Part shown: piece after piece, positions 25,886-34,149 of the stretch
How positions within the stretch are numbered: position 1 is the first letter of the stretch
How the letters are laid out: the number at the start of each line of letters is the position of its first letter
The notes under the pieces: model-generated
Told to the model about the DNA's origin: nothing
Database searches by the model: none
What the model saw: the letters and a program-made list of their open reading frames with translations, nothing else
NCBI GenBank assembly: GCA_018433975.1
Contig: JAHDQE010000018.1
Span: 1 to 64,000 of the forward strand
DNA: 64,000 nucleotides
Source of the DNA: Ornatilinea sp.
GTDB lineage: Bacteria > Chloroflexota > Anaerolineae > Anaerolineales > Anaerolineaceae
Direction: 5' to 3'
Made by a program: the position numbers and the translations under genes

Positions 25886-26756
25886 GGTCGGTATTCTCTC
25901 CAAACCGGATTCCTGGCACAGCAGCCAGTTGGCGGCGGCGTTTAACCGCCTGGGGGTTGAACTGGTATTTGCTGCGGCCGCTCAGCTCTGCGTCCGTTTG
26001 GGAGAGGAGCGCGCGGTTTTTGGGGGTGAAGCCCGGCTTTCGGACCTGGATTTGCTGCTCGTGCGCCACGTTCCGGGCGGCTCGCTGGAGCAGGTCATCT
26101 ACCGCATGGATGTGCTGCACCAGCTGGAAGACAGCGGAGTGTGCTTGGTGAACCGCCCCGGCGCGGTGGAAAAAATGGTGGATAAGTACTACACCAGTTC
26201 ACTGCTCCAGAAAGCCGGGCTACTGGTCCCGGACACCGTGCTTACCGAACAGGTTGAGGAAGCCGTCCGGGCTTTCGATTGGCTGGGCGGGGATGTGGTG
26301 GTCAAGCCGCTGTTTGGCAGCCGCGGAGCGGGAATGGTGCGCCTCACGGACCGGGAAGTGGCCCTGAGGACCTTCCAGGCGCTGGCACTGGGGCGGTATG
26401 TGTTTTATCTCCAGCGCTTTATCCCTCACCGCTGCACTGATCTGCGCGTCCTTGTGGTCGGGGGAGAATGTATCGCGGCCATGGAGCGTCGTGGAACCAC
26501 TTGGAAGACCAATATTTCCAATGGCGCTGAACCGTTTGCTTACGTCCCGGAAGGGGAAGTGTGCTCTGCCAGCCTGATGGCCGCGGCGGCGGTTGGCGCG
26601 GATTACTGCGGTGTGGACCTGCTGTGCGGCGAGGATGGCCGGCTGTACACCGTGGAGGTCAACAGCATGCCTGCCTGGGAAGGTTTGCAGTCGGTCACCC
26701 CGTTTAGTATTGCGGACCGCATTGCTGCTTTCTGCCTTTCCCGGATGGGATCGTAA
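25878..26756 (+). CDS. RimK/MptN-like ATP-grasp glutamate ligase linked to the methanopterin pathway
   Basis: 292 residues with an ATP-grasp fold: NRPGAVEKMVDKYYTSSLL, the nucleotide lysine in VVVKPLFGSRGAGM, YLQRFIP, DLRVLVVGGECIAAM and the metal-binding VEVNSMP near the end. Family members add glutamate to proteins or to methanopterin/F420-type cofactors (MptN, CofF). A RimK-like gene next to mch also occurs in methylotroph C1 clusters, so a role in tailoring the pterin or furan cofactor is likely. ATG 25878 overlaps mch by eight bases. It is the last gene of the plus-strand run. Confidence 0.85.
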   Translation: MVKVGILSKPDSWHSSQLAAAFNRLGVELVFAAAAQLCVRLGEERAVFGGEARLSDLDLLLVRHVPGGSLEQVIYRMDVLHQLEDSGVCLVNRPGAVEKMVDKYYTSSLLQKAGLLVPDTVLTEQVEEAVRAFDWLGGDVVVKPLFGSRGAGMVRLTDREVALRTFQALALGRYVFYLQRFIPHRCTDLRVLVVGGECIAAMERRGTTWKTNISNGAEPFAYVPEGEVCSASLMAAAAVGADYCGVDLLCGEDGRLYTVEVNSMPAWEGLQSVTPFSIADRIAAFCLSRMGS

Positions 26757-26797
26757 GGTCCTGTTTTTTCCTTTTCAGGCTTGCGAAGAAAACAGGA

Positions 26798-26830
26798 ATA
26801 AAAAAAGGAACTGCTGGGGGTGCAGTTCCT
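26798..26830 (-). terminator. Rho-independent terminator for the minus-strand LLM/M24 operon
   Basis: AGGAACTGC (26806-26814) pairs with GCAGTTCCT (26822-26830) around a seven-base loop. The A-run on the plus strand just left of the stem (26800-26806) gives a U-run on the minus-strand transcript. It lies 47 bases past the stop of the LLM gene. On the plus strand no U-run follows, so it serves the minus strand. Confidence 0.85.
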
Positions 26831-26876
26831 ATTGGGGCAATTCAAATCACCCCGGAGTATTTTTAGTGTTCATTTA

Positions 26877-27881
26877 TCAGATATGCGGCATGATCTCTTC
26901 GGAGTAGATGCTCATCTGGTCTTTGAGTTCTTCCACGGAATCGGCGACGAAGTAAGTGCCGCACAGGTGTTTAACGCCGGCTTCTTCCAGCTCTTTGATA
27001 TTGGCGATGACCTGTTCGGGGTTGCCGATCAGGTTGGTTTTTACCAGATCCATGCCGGCCTGGTCTTTTAGTGTGGACTGGCGCAGCGATATCAGATGGT
27101 GGTACATCTGGCTTTTCTCAAAGCGTTTAACGGCTTCTTCATAGTTTTTTGCCACGTAGCACATCAGTTGGGGAGCGACATCAATCTTGGAGCCGTCCCG
27201 CCCGTGCTGTGCGGCAATTTCGTGCAGTTTGGCAACCTTTTCCCTTACCTGGTCGGTGGGCATCCCGGCCGGCATCCATCCCTGGCCGTAAATTGCCGCC
27301 CGGCGGACGGCGTTCGGGTTGTTCCCGCCGAAGTAGATCGGGAGCGGGTCCTGGAGGGGTTTGGGGTACATTTCCACATCTTTGTACTCGTAATAGTCGC
27401 CCTTCCAGCTGGCATTGCGTTCACTGAACAGGACTCTTAATGCCTGTACACCTTCTTCCAGCATATTCCCGCGGTGCACATCGGCGCTGGGTTGGAGCGC
27501 TTCAAATTCTTCGCGGTAAGCGCCGACGCCCACCGAGACGATCAACCGCCCTTTAGAGAACTGGTCCAGTGTGGCCAGTTGTTTGGCGGTCACCACAATA
27601 TCCCGCCGCATGGGCAAAACCAGGATGCCGGTGCCGAATTTCAGCCGCGTGGTCCGGGCGGCGATATAGGCGTATGTGATCAGCGGTTCCCAGAAATTCG
27701 GCGGAGTCGGGTAGGATTCCCGCACGTATTTTTGGGTGGTCATGTGATCATTGCCCCATACCGAGTGGAAACCCAGTTCCTCGGCGTGCACTCCCAGTTC
27801 AACCACTTGGTCCGGCGTGGCGAATGGCACGGGGTACATCATTCCTTCCATACAGGTTGGCAAACCAACGCTTGAAATCAT
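26877..27881 (-). CDS. LLM-class oxidoreductase (F420- or FMN-dependent luciferase-like)
   Basis: 334 residues with a luciferase-type TIM barrel: HAEELGFHSVWGNDHM, LITYAYIAARTTRLKFGTGILVLPMRR, TLDQFSKGRLIVSVGVGAYREEFEAL, PLPIYFGGNNPNAVRRAAIYGQGWMP. The barrel and the GVGAYREEFEAL motif are common to F420-dependent actinobacterial and chloroflexal members; whether F420 or FMN is used cannot be decided by eye. ATG 27881 has GGAAAGGA upstream. It is the last gene of the minus-strand group and is followed by a clear terminator. Its closest relative here is the broken copy at 32621-32960. Confidence 0.85.
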   Translation of the reverse strand: MISSVGLPTCMEGMMYPVPFATPDQVVELGVHAEELGFHSVWGNDHMTTQKYVRESYPTPPNFWEPLITYAYIAARTTRLKFGTGILVLPMRRDIVVTAKQLATLDQFSKGRLIVSVGVGAYREEFEALQPSADVHRGNMLEEGVQALRVLFSERNASWKGDYYEYKDVEMYPKPLQDPLPIYFGGNNPNAVRRAAIYGQGWMPAGMPTDQVREKVAKLHEIAAQHGRDGSKIDVAPQLMCYVAKNYEEAVKRFEKSQMYHHLISLRQSTLKDQAGMDLVKTNLIGNPEQVIANIKELEEAGVKHLCGTYFVADSVEELKDQMSIYSEEIMPHI

Positions 27882-27920
27882 GATTTACATTCCTTTCCAG
27901 ATATTCTTGTTCTAATGCGG

Positions 27921-29120
27921 CTATTCTTTCCCGATCCGGTCGGGATCAATGACCATATCTTCCAGCTTTCGGGGGTAGGGGGTGAGGATCTCCATGCCGG
28001 TCTCGGTTACGGCTACGGTATCGGAATGGCGGAAGCCGCCCACACCCGGCGCATAAAGGCCCGGCTCAACGCTGAGCACCATACCGGCTTGCAGGACGGT
28101 GGGGTCCCCTTCGTCCAGGAAGGGACCTTCGTGGGACTCGAGTCCCAGTCCGTGTCCCTGGTGATGCTGGATGTTGGCTTCAAATCCGGCTTCAATCAGG
28201 AAGGTCCGCATTTGAATATCCACTTCTGCGCAGCGCACACCGGGTTTGATCAGCTTGAAAGCCATCTGTTGGGCCTCGTAGACCTTTTCAAACAGGCGGC
28301 ATTTTTCGTCCGTGGGAGTCCCAAAAAACATGGTGCGTTCCAGCTCGGTGTAGTAGCCCTGTGCGATTCCCTGGCAGTAGCTTACCAGGTTGTCGCCGCG
28401 CTGGACCGGACGGCTCCCCATTGCGGCATGACTCATGGCAGTGCGCGCGCCGGAACGGAAGCTGGCGTGGATGCCAACCATTCCCGAGTAGCCTTCGGAA
28501 CCGGCAACTTCTTCAAGCTCGTCAAATGCCTGTTCTTCTGCCGGTCGGGATATGCTGCGTTCGCTTTTACCTTCTTTCATGGCCGCCTGCAGGAATTGAT
28601 GGGTGCGTGCTGCCCATTTTCCACTCAGGCGCAGCAGTTCAAGCTCTGTGGCCGACTTGACCTTCCGCATCTCGTCCAGAATATCGCCGACCGGGCTCAG
28701 CCGGGCGTCCAGCAGGCTGCTCAGGAGGGGACCAAAATAACTGTTCAGGTCGAGGTGCCCGTCGTTATCCGCCCCCAGAGGTTTTTCCGCCAGTCCCATT
28801 TCCTGCAAAAGCTCTACCAGATGGTACATGGGGTGTTTTTTGCCGGGGAACTCAAAGTAAACCCGGGTCTTCTTCAGCCAGGGAGCCTGTGAATGGAGGT
28901 GCTGCTCCTCCAGCTTGGGGACCATCATGGCGGCATCCCCCTCTGTGGGAAGGATCAGCGCGATGGGCCTTTCGGTGGACAGGTGGGCATAATGGGTCAG
29001 ATAACGGATTCGTGTCGGATGGAAGAAAATTGCGCCGGCCAACCCGCGATCCGCCAGAACTTTTCGTACTTTATCCTGGCGGTAGAATAGTTCTTCTTTT
29101 GGAAGTGAGAAAATAGTCAT
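27921..29120 (-). CDS. M24-fold (Xaa-Pro peptidase/creatinase-like) protein with altered metal site
   Basis: 399 residues: an N-terminal creatinase-like domain (FHPTRIRYLTHYAHLSTERPIALIL) and a C-terminal pita-bread domain. In true M24 peptidases five ligands (Asp, Asp, His, Glu, Glu) hold two metals. Here His (QHHQGHGLGLESHEGP) and the first Glu (SVEPGLY) remain. The first Asp is Tyr (SYCQG), the second is Glu (GYYTELERT) and the last Glu is Ser (FRHSDTV). A metal-free creatinase-type or other C-N/C-S hydrolase activity is therefore more likely than aminopeptidase. Twelve bases separate it from the intact M24 gene upstream. Confidence 0.85.
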   Translation of the reverse strand: MTIFSLPKEELFYRQDKVRKVLADRGLAGAIFFHPTRIRYLTHYAHLSTERPIALILPTEGDAAMMVPKLEEQHLHSQAPWLKKTRVYFEFPGKKHPMYHLVELLQEMGLAEKPLGADNDGHLDLNSYFGPLLSSLLDARLSPVGDILDEMRKVKSATELELLRLSGKWAARTHQFLQAAMKEGKSERSISRPAEEQAFDELEEVAGSEGYSGMVGIHASFRSGARTAMSHAAMGSRPVQRGDNLVSYCQGIAQGYYTELERTMFFGTPTDEKCRLFEKVYEAQQMAFKLIKPGVRCAEVDIQMRTFLIEAGFEANIQHHQGHGLGLESHEGPFLDEGDPTVLQAGMVLSVEPGLYAPGVGGFRHSDTVAVTETGMEILTPYPRKLEDMVIDPDRIGKE

Positions 29121-29132
29121 CGTTGCACCTGT

Positions 29133-30350
29133 TTAAGAAATCACAAATAATTCTTTAGAGATGGTGGTTAAGACCTCGTTCCCGCTCGCGCGGACCACAA
29201 ATGGGTCTTCCACAATCAAACCGCCCAATCCAAACTCATAATAGGGTGACTCGGCATTCACCACAGTGCCTTCTTCAATTACATCCGTGTTACCGGGCTG
29301 GAGCAGGACGTTTTCGTAAAGTTCCAGGCCGATGCCGTGTCCGGTATGGTGGCGCTCATAGTGCTTCAAACCGGCCTCTCGTCCTGCCTGCATGGTAATT
29401 TCATACAGTTCACCGCCGGTCATTCCGGGTCGGGCCATCTCAATGGCTTTAAGGTGGCTGGCTTTTAGAGCTTCATAAACCTCTCGCACGCGGGGTTCCG
29501 GTTCGCCAAAACAGGCTGTGCGGCCGAAATCTGCCCAGTAACCGTGATAGTCGCATCCCACATCGATGAAAATGGGCCAGCCTGGTTGCAGCCGGGTACG
29601 GCTTGGCTCCCGCTCTGCTGCTACGCCGTTTGGCCCAACCCGAACACAAATGAACTGCGGTGTTCCGCCCTGACCGGCCACGGACCGGGCAAATTCCCGC
29701 GCCAGTTCGTATTCCGTAGCGCCGTCGTGAACAATGCTGAGTAAGGACAGGATGGCGGTCTCGTTGACATGAGCGGTGGCACGCAGCCGTTTGATCTCGG
29801 CTTCGGTCTTTGCTTTCCGGATCTGGCGGAAAGTTTCCGTGGCTTTTGTAAAACCGGCCCGGGGGAATTTCTCTGCTAATTTTTCGAAATAACCGGGGAG
29901 GAGGTTGATTTCATCCAGGCCGATCTTTTTGTCGGTCAGGCCCATTTTCTCCAGGACGAATGCCAGTGCATCCAGTGAAGTCCCTAAGGAAGGGGTATTC
30001 ACACTGATGTCCATCAACCGGTGATCGTCGTCCGAAAGTTCGACATCCAGGAACGGCCCGGGGCGGAAGAAACGCCCGTAAGCGGCTACGCCCTGTAACC
30101 CTTCAAAAGCATCCAGGGCCTGGTTTGTCAGCCCCTGGCTGGTGACGTAATAGGGTTCCAGCGGACGGTCCCGGGTGATCACGGCGTAGGTCTGGTGGTC
30201 GTACGGAAAATTACGCAGTCCTTCTCCCATTACACCGGTCAGATAATAAACATTGTTCATCGTGGTGGCTACCAACGCGTCAAGACCCTGTTGGTCCATC
30301 AGCCTCTGCAATCGGGGCACATTCACGAGATCATTCTTCTTTTTTTGCAT
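29133..30350 (-). CDS. M24 family metallopeptidase, Xaa-Pro dipeptidase/aminopeptidase-like
   Basis: 405 residues with the two-domain M24B layout. All five metal ligands are visible: Asp and Asp in FIDVGCDYHGYWADFGRT, His in HHTGHGIGLELYE, Glu in NAESPYYEFG and Glu in LIVEDPFVV. The enzyme should cleave Xaa-Pro or a related amide. ATG 30350 has a consensus AAGGAG upstream on the minus strand. It lies just after the cysK terminator and starts the M24-M24-LLM transcription unit. Confidence 0.9.
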   Translation of the reverse strand: MQKKKNDLVNVPRLQRLMDQQGLDALVATTMNNVYYLTGVMGEGLRNFPYDHQTYAVITRDRPLEPYYVTSQGLTNQALDAFEGLQGVAAYGRFFRPGPFLDVELSDDDHRLMDISVNTPSLGTSLDALAFVLEKMGLTDKKIGLDEINLLPGYFEKLAEKFPRAGFTKATETFRQIRKAKTEAEIKRLRATAHVNETAILSLLSIVHDGATEYELAREFARSVAGQGGTPQFICVRVGPNGVAAEREPSRTRLQPGWPIFIDVGCDYHGYWADFGRTACFGEPEPRVREVYEALKASHLKAIEMARPGMTGGELYEITMQAGREAGLKHYERHHTGHGIGLELYENVLLQPGNTDVIEEGTVVNAESPYYEFGLGGLIVEDPFVVRASGNEVLTTISKELFVIS

Positions 30351-30401
30351 AGATTCTCCTTGCGGGACTCGGTGAGAGTGGAATTAATGGGTGATGTGTT
30401 G

Positions 30402-30454
30402 AAAATAAAAAAGTGGGGCAATACACTGCACATATTGGCCGAGTGTATTGCCCC
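30402..30454 (-). terminator. Rho-independent terminator after the cysteine-synthase-like gene
   Basis: GGGGCAATACACT (30415-30427) pairs exactly with AGTGTATTGCCCC (30442-30454), 13 base pairs with a 14-base loop. On the minus strand the stem is followed by ACTTTTTTATTTTC. It begins 15 bases beyond the stop at 30469 and separates the upstream M20-LLM-cysK genes from the M24 genes. Confidence 0.92.
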
Positions 30455-30468
30455 TGGGGGCGGGGGGG

Positions 30469-31458
30469 TTATGTGGTGTACTTTTCCACTTCTAAGTATC
30501 TGTCCCGGCTGTCGGGGAGTACGGTTACAATTCGTTTCCCCTGTCCAAGCTCTTTGGCAATCATTGTGCTTGCGAGCACGTTGGCTCCTGAAGAAATGCC
30601 GCAGAAAATTCCTTCCTTTTGGGTGAGTTGGTGGGCCATATCAATCGCGTCACTGTCATGGATCGAGATTACCCGGTCGACAATCTTGCTGTTGAAGATT
30701 TGGGGGATAATGCCGTCGGAAATGCCCGGGATGAGCGGATATTCATCCGGCGCGCCCATCATTGCCTTGCCTGCGGGTTCGATGCCCACAATCATAATGT
30801 CCGGGTTGTGGGCTTTTAAGGCGCGCGCGACACCGAGGATCGTACCGCCTGTACCTACAGAAGCCACAAACGCGTCAATTTTTCCATCGGTTTGTTCAAG
30901 AATCTCTTTGGCTGTCCAATCGTGGTGCGCCCCAACATTCCAGGGGTTGGAAAACTGCCGGGCCCACCAGATGTCGTCATGCTGGCGTTCCAGGTCCAGG
31001 CAGATCTGGCGCGGGAGCAGTTCTACGTGACCGCCATGCACGCTGGAGTCATCATCGGCATCCAGTCCCATTTTCTTGTTGTAGTCCTGAATATCAATGG
31101 CTTCAGATTCGGCACCATAAGCCAGCATGATGGACATGCGGGATTTATTCGAGACCATTTTGGGGGTGTAGGCCACAAAGCGATACCCTTTCACCGCGGA
31201 GACAAATGCCAATGCCGTGCCGGTATTGCCGGTGGTGCCTTCAACGATGGTTATACCCTCTTTCAGTACGCCGGATTTTTCAGCATCTTCGATCATCATT
31301 TTGGCGATCCGGTCTTTGATGCTGCCGCTCGGGTTCAGGAATTCCGGTTTGACCAGGATCTCGGCACCGGTCTCTTTTCCGATGCGGTTGAGCCGTACCA
31401 GGGGAATATTGCCGATTAAATCCAACATGCTGTCTGCTATTTTGATATTCTTATCCAT
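30469..31458 (-). CDS. cysK: Cysteine synthase-type PLP enzyme (O-acetylserine sulfhydrylase family)
   Basis: 329 residues. The PLP lysine lies in PSGSIKDR, the substrate loop is EGTTGNTGTALAFV, the phosphate cup GTGGTILGVARAL and the tail loop GISSGAN. The usual TSGNTG is changed to TTGNTG. The fold makes cysteine from O-acetylserine and sulfide, or carries out related beta-replacements (cystathionine beta-synthase). ATG 31458 has GGAG upstream. The neighbourhood (M20 amidohydrolase, LLM oxidoreductase) resembles organosulfur salvage clusters, so sulfur released from a conjugate may be recaptured here (inference). Confidence 0.88.
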   Translation of the reverse strand: MDKNIKIADSMLDLIGNIPLVRLNRIGKETGAEILVKPEFLNPSGSIKDRIAKMMIEDAEKSGVLKEGITIVEGTTGNTGTALAFVSAVKGYRFVAYTPKMVSNKSRMSIMLAYGAESEAIDIQDYNKKMGLDADDDSSVHGGHVELLPRQICLDLERQHDDIWWARQFSNPWNVGAHHDWTAKEILEQTDGKIDAFVASVGTGGTILGVARALKAHNPDIMIVGIEPAGKAMMGAPDEYPLIPGISDGIIPQIFNSKIVDRVISIHDSDAIDMAHQLTQKEGIFCGISSGANVLASTMIAKELGQGKRIVTVLPDSRDRYLEVEKYTT

Positions 31459-31536
31459 TAATTCTCCGTTTACAAGAAGTTTGACAATATTATTTTTTGT
31501 TTACGGCCTTGCGAGCCGTGGTGGATCCATTTTTCA

Positions 31537-32556
31537 TCATTGCGCGTTTTCAATCTCCGGACGGATGACTTTCGCGAACTGCTGTATGGTTTCCTGCACG
31601 GTTCCGCCCTTTGGCGGATGTGGCAGGATGGTGATATGGTCGAAACCCATCGCGGATACTGCACGCACTTTCTCGGTGACTTCTTCGACTGTTCCCGCCC
31701 AGCAGAATTTTTCTACAAAAGCGTCGGGCACCAGGTGGGCATTCTTTTCCATCAGGTTGTAGTCTCTTTGAGCGATGATAGCTTCAAGTTCTTCGGGGAC
31801 TTCCAGCCCCACCCGGTGTACAAATTCACGGTCGGGGTAGCTGGTCCACAAAAAGACAGCGGCCATGGGGCGCACTGCATCGAAGGCAATCTTCCGGTCC
31901 GCATGCACACAGGCGTCTACCCGGGAAAACAGGGTGATATCTTCCAGCTTCCGGTTGGCTGACCGGGCTCCCTGAGCTACGTTTTCCAGAGCAAACTTCA
32001 GCCCGACCGGTTCGGCAAAGGTGGCGATCATGGCACCGTCCGCTACCTTACCGGCGGTCTTGAGGACCATCTTGCCGCGGGAGGCTACGACTATTGGGAT
32101 GTCGGCTCGCGCTTGAAAATTCAGACGGCCCCGGTTGCATTGGATTACTTCGCCTTTAAAATTCACTTCTTCACCGGCCCACAGCCCGCGGATGACTTCC
32201 ACGGCTTCGGCGATTGCTTTTGCCGGTCGGTCCCGACGGATCCCCATCACCGGGAAACCGGTTCCACCGGCGCCCATGCCAAGGATGGCCCGCCCTCCGG
32301 AGATTTTATCGAGCGTGCCGATCGCGGCAGCCGTGAGCGCAGGGTGATGGCTGTAAGGATCGGCTACGAAGGTGCCGATTTTAACGCGCGAGGTGTTTTC
32401 CGCTGCCACGGTCGCGGTAACGTACATTTCATGGAAGAACTTTTCATTGCTGATCCAGAGCTGGTCATAGCCGAGTACCTCGGCTTCCTTTACCAGATCA
32501 ACAAACTGTTGATAAGAAGTTCCTTCCTGCCAGTGCAGTCCTAATCCCAGTTGCAT
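31537..32556 (-). CDS. LLM-class oxidoreductase resembling methylene-H4MPT reductase (Mer-like)
   Basis: 339 residues. After the opening LGLGLHWQEGTSYQQFVDLVKEAE-type barrel start it has TLDKISGGRAILGMGAGG, MGIRRDRPAKAIAEAVEVIRGLWAGEEV, the PIVVASRGKMVLKTAGKVADGAM segment and a C-terminal EVTEKVRAVSAMGFDHITILPHP. This arrangement is that of Mer and close F420-dependent relatives, including the ASRG...AG.VADG stretch. A real Mer function would join the Fhc/Mch genes 5 kb away, but many Mer-like proteins in Chloroflexota act on other substrates. ATG 32556 is preceded by GTAGGGAAG. Confidence 0.8.
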   Translation of the reverse strand: MQLGLGLHWQEGTSYQQFVDLVKEAEVLGYDQLWISNEKFFHEMYVTATVAAENTSRVKIGTFVADPYSHHPALTAAAIGTLDKISGGRAILGMGAGGTGFPVMGIRRDRPAKAIAEAVEVIRGLWAGEEVNFKGEVIQCNRGRLNFQARADIPIVVASRGKMVLKTAGKVADGAMIATFAEPVGLKFALENVAQGARSANRKLEDITLFSRVDACVHADRKIAFDAVRPMAAVFLWTSYPDREFVHRVGLEVPEELEAIIAQRDYNLMEKNAHLVPDAFVEKFCWAGTVEEVTEKVRAVSAMGFDHITILPHPPKGGTVQETIQQFAKVIRPEIENAQ

Positions 32557-32620
32557 AGCTTCCCTACCTGTGTTGAGTTGAATGTTGCTTTTGTTCTTAT
32601 GACATCAATATTCCCTGCTG

Positions 32621-32960
32621 TTAGTTGATCGGGTTGGCGGCAGGGAAATGCGGCATAACTTCTTCCGCGAAACGCTGCATTTGCTCTTTGTATTCGCTGA
32701 CCGAATTGGCCGCGAAAAGGACTCCGGCGATATGCGCAGCGCGTCGATCCATTCAATGACCTCATCTGCACAAACGATGAGGTCATTCTCTTCAAACCGG
32801 TTGCCCTCTCTGCCCTGATCTTTCCGGGTCGTCTGGTGGTTCCGGAATGTTTTTAGAACGGCTTCATGGCATTCCCCGGATAGGGCGAGAACTGCGGTGC
32901 GATATCCATGTTTTCCGATTCCCATCCTGCCGGGGCCTGCAAACTTTCTTTGCCCGGTGT
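32621..32960 (-). pseudogene. Broken C-terminal fragment of an LLM-class oxidoreductase
   Basis: Minus-strand translation gives GRMGIGKHGYRTAVLALSG..., AVLKTFRNHQTTRKDQ and NDLIVCADEVIEWIDALR in one frame. After a frame change near 32740 it gives AHIAGVLFAANSVSEYKEQMQRF and EEVMPHFPAANPIN with a stop at 32621. These match in order the last 110 or so residues of the intact LLM protein at 26877-27881 (EAVKRFEKSQMYHH, NLIGNPEQVIANIKEL, CGTYFVADSVEELKDQM, EEIMPHI). The barrel N-terminus is absent. It is a decayed, truncated paralogue between the M20 and Mer-like genes. Confidence 0.75.
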
Positions 32961-32973
32961 AAGTCAGTCTGTC

Positions 32974-34149
32974 TTATTGAACAGCCGGAAGAAGATCTGC
33001 TACAGCCATGCATAGAGCAGCTACTCCCAGCGGCATAACCGTTTCGTCCCAATCAAATTTTGGGTTGTGATGCGGGTAGTCGTTTTCGCAGCGTGCTGCG
33101 CCGAGAACAAAGTAGCACCCCGGTGCTTTTTCCAGAAAATATGCCACGTCATCGGATGGGGTGGATTGCTGGTTTGTAGAAATGTTTTCCCATCCGACCA
33201 GCTTGGCGACCGTTTCACGTACACGGGCGGATACTGCCGGATCGTTGACTGTGGCGGGAAGCAGCTTGTTAAAGTTAACTTCGCCTTTTCCGCCCATGAC
33301 CTTCGCGGTCCCTTCGATAATGCTTCTGATTCGCTGGTGTACCAGTTCCTGCGTTTGCTTGCGGTAAGTGCGGATGGTTCCTTGAAGGTCGGCGACTTCG
33401 GCAATAACATTATGGGTGTTGCCTGCCTTCAGGCTTCCGACACTGATCACTGCCATATCAAGGGGGTCAACATTGCGGCTGATGACGGTTTGCAGTTGTG
33501 TCACAATATATGCTGCGATGACCGTTGCATCGATCGTGTCGTGCGGTTCTGCGCCGTGCCCGCCTTTCCCGGTGATCCGGGCCTGGAAACTATCCGCAGC
33601 GGAAAGAATGGGGCCGTCACCAATCTGGAACACACCGGCAGGTGTTTGGGAATGAAGGTGAATCCCCAGCGCGTAATCGGGACGAGGATCGTCGATTGCC
33701 CCATCATCGATCATGGCTTTTGCGCCGGCGCCTTTTTCCTCTGCCGGTTGGAAGACCAGCAGCACGGTCCCGCTGAAAGAATCACGGTGTTTCGCTAATA
33801 ATTGTGCCACGCCCATTCCCATGGCGGTGTGTCCATCGTGACCACAGCCGTGAAACTTGCCCGGTGTTTTTGAACAATAATCGGTATCGTTTTCTTCCTG
33901 GATCGGCAGAGCATCCATATCGAAACGGATCATCACTGTAGGTCCATCCTGCAAGCCGCGAACGAGGCCAATCACACCGGTTTTTCCCACACCCGTTCGG
34001 GTTTCGATCCCCAGAGATTGTAGATATGTGTTTACAATCTCTGCCGTACGAAATTCCTCAAAGCCAAGCTCCGGGTGGATATGGAAATCACGACGCCAGT
34101 GGACCAGTTCTTTTTGCATTTCTTGTGCTTCTTTTAGGAAATCAGTCAA
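32974..34149 (-). CDS. M20 family amidohydrolase (hippurate hydrolase/N-acyl-amino-acid deacylase type)
   Basis: 391 residues. Metal ligands are seen in GCGHDGHTAMGMG, the catalytic EE pair in QPAEEKGAGAKAMID, the His in LGIHLHSQTP and the dimerisation domain at GKGGHGAEPHDTIDA. The N-terminal WRRDFHIHPELGFEE is diagnostic of the IAA-amino-acid/hippurate hydrolase group, which removes an N-acyl group from an amino acid. The start is TTG 34149 with GGAG seven bases upstream. It is first in the minus-strand series, opposite the IclR gene, and likely shares its control region. Confidence 0.9.
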   Translation of the reverse strand: MTDFLKEAQEMQKELVHWRRDFHIHPELGFEEFRTAEIVNTYLQSLGIETRTGVGKTGVIGLVRGLQDGPTVMIRFDMDALPIQEENDTDYCSKTPGKFHGCGHDGHTAMGMGVAQLLAKHRDSFSGTVLLVFQPAEEKGAGAKAMIDDGAIDDPRPDYALGIHLHSQTPAGVFQIGDGPILSAADSFQARITGKGGHGAEPHDTIDATVIAAYIVTQLQTVISRNVDPLDMAVISVGSLKAGNTHNVIAEVADLQGTIRTYRKQTQELVHQRIRSIIEGTAKVMGGKGEVNFNKLLPATVNDPAVSARVRETVAKLVGWENISTNQQSTPSDDVAYFLEKAPGCYFVLGAARCENDYPHHNPKFDWDETVMPLGVAALCMAVADLLPAVQ

